Assembly (NCBI GenBank): GCA_947628145.1
Contig: CANQYU010000005.1
Location: forward strand, 1-40,009
Reading direction: 5' to 3'
Length of the DNA: 40,009 nt
Source: an uncultured Bacilli bacterium
GTDB lineage: Bacteria; Bacillota_I; Bacilli_A; RF39; UBA660
Part shown: positions 38,747-40,009 of the stretch, one piece after another
How positions within the stretch are numbered: position 1 is the first letter of the stretch
Layout of the letters: each line of letters begins with the position of its first letter
Position numbers and translations under genes: made by a program
Notes under the pieces: generated by a model
Told to the model about the DNA's origin: nothing
The model's database searches: none
The model's input: only the letters and a program-made list of their open reading frames with translations

Positions 38747-39406
38747 TTAAGCTTCTGATTTTGTTACTCCCGTAAATCCAACTTTAAAACTCAATGTTCC
38801 TTCTCTTAAATCAATACCATTCGGGTCAGCTTGATTAACTTTGTCGTCATTTTCAAGCCATACATAAAGTTCATAACTAAGAGGAGAGTCTGACGTAATA
38901 CTTTCGACTGATATTAAAGAAATCTTCCCACTATCATCATAAGTACTAAAATCACCAACTTTTTTTTGTACTCCATTTTGATATAAAGCATATTTTAAAT
39001 ATTTATTTTTTAGCTTAGAACTAACTGTAATATCTGTCATATAAAGTTCAAAGTTAGCATCTTTAATAGTACTTTCCGCATCAATTTGTACTGTAAAAGC
39101 TGTTTTATTATCAGCCGCATCTTTTTGTAACACAGCATAATCTATTGTTCCATCAGATTTTTCAGCATCAATTAAACCAGCTTTAAGAGAACTAAAAACA
39201 TTGGAATCTGCAAAACTCATTTTTAAACTGCCACTTTGAATAACTACCCCTTTATTTTCTGGATTTAAAACCTCTATTTTATTAACAAAGAAAGCATAAG
39301 AACCACTAATTGCTATTATTATGACTGCAACGGCAATTATTATTGCTCCTAGGATATTATATTTCATTACTTTTTTCTTATTGTCATTATTATCCATAAT
39401 TTCCAC
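38747..39406 (-). CDS. TasA/camelysin-like secreted protein
   Basis: N-terminal hydrophobic segment ending ISGSYAFFVNKIEV; beta-rich domain with YELYVWLENDDKVNQ. Confidence 0.65.
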   Translation of the reverse strand: MEIMDNNDNKKKVMKYNILGAIIIAVAVIIIAISGSYAFFVNKIEVLNPENKGVVIQSGSLKMSFADSNVFSSLKAGLIDAEKSDGTIDYAVLQKDAADNKTAFTVQIDAESTIKDANFELYMTDITVSSKLKNKYLKYALYQNGVQKKVGDFSTYDDSGKISLISVESITSDSPLSYELYVWLENDDKVNQADPNGIDLREGTLSFKVGFTGVTKSEA

Positions 39407-39484
39407 CCTATTCTATAACCATTGTAGCAAAAAATTCTAATTTAGACAATACCATAAAGAAACTTTTCCTAAAAAAAGAACAAA

Positions 39485-39856
39485 CTATCTTTTAATATTA
39501 GTTTGTTCTTTAAGTTGTTCATTATAAAGATGTGCTAAACGAACTATTTGTTGTGGATGTAAATATTCTTTTAAATTAAACATAAATCTTTTCATAGCTA
39601 TATCACTAGGTAATTTCTCATCATAATATGAACCTCTAATTTGTAAAGCATTATTAACAATTAAATCAATAATCTTTGTTTCTAAATCAGGATGAGCAAG
39701 AAATTCATAACTTAATTCTAGATTAGCTCTTTCTTTGTTAGCTCTATCATAAGTTCCTTCCCCATATCTAGCTAAAAATATACGTTCAATTTCTATTTTG
39801 CTTCTTACATATTGTGCAAGTTCGTTTCTAACCATTTCTACTGTATTTGCGTCCAT
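39485..39856 (-). CDS. Conserved hypothetical protein
   Basis: 123-aa ORF; promoter TTGACA-17-TATTAT immediately upstream (39888-39916). Confidence 0.65.
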   Translation of the reverse strand: MDANTVEMVRNELAQYVRSKIEIERIFLARYGEGTYDRANKERANLELSYEFLAHPDLETKIIDLIVNNALQIRGSYYDEKLPSDIAMKRFMFNLKEYLHPQQIVRLAHLYNEQLKEQTNIKR

Positions 39857-39945
39857 ATAACCAAATCCCCTTTCAAATACAGGCTATATAATAACACAAA
39901 TTACTTTATTTGTCAAATATCACTCCAAAATGTGTTAATCCTTTT

Positions 39946-39981
39946 TTAAAATGTATACGTATCATTAGTTAAAATGTATAC
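39946..39981. promoter_or_regulatory. Two direct repeats TTAAAATGTATAC, 23-bp period
   Basis: TTAAAATGTATAC at 39946-39958 and 39969-39981, between two promoters reading outwards. Confidence 0.5.
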
Positions 39982-40009
39982 ATACTTATGTTGTATAATA
40001 TATCTCTTG

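Overview
A 40 kb window from an AT-rich, low-GC Gram-positive (Firmicutes/Bacilli-like) chromosome. TGA is used as a stop (the ftsX end overlaps the next start as ATGA), so the standard bacterial code applies. Most of the window is ordinary core genome, largely on the minus strand: pnp, rpsO, rpsF-ssb-rpsR, hsp20, tex, typA, ftsH, tilS, ftsEX plus an M23 hydrolase, and tRNA-Thr(CGT). The accessory region is about 12.3-20.9 kb. It encodes a SipW/ER-type signal peptidase, a 928-aa Asp-rich membrane protein of about 12-aa repeats in which Cys occurs only as paired CxxxC units, and several proteins with SipW-type ...GATFAYFTA... signal peptides. Main candidate system: two full-length surface-protein genes, A (17325-18125 +) and C (20842-20111 -), share a 109/109-nt identical 5' cassette (RBS, start, signal peptide). 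Between them lies B (19171-19908 +), whose 5' end is cut inside that cassette, retains only 43-45 identical nt, and has no RBS or ATG. B and C point at each other, so recombination across the inverted identical 43 nt would place B behind C's promoter, RBS and signal peptide. This would be an invertible or silent-cassette switch for a secreted, possibly fibre-forming protein. A YafQ/DinJ-like toxin-antitoxin pair and unusual perfect hairpins are embedded in the locus. Other points of interest: a two-gene spoIIAA-sigF-like operon with no spoIIAB between and an apparently lost phospho-Ser in the STAS protein; a SecB-like C-terminal gene remnant; a CIRCE-type operator; a type-I-toxin-like / structured-RNA locus near 7 kb; and an orphan structured leader near 25.9 kb. 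All calls are by eye from the sequence; no database or folding programs were run.
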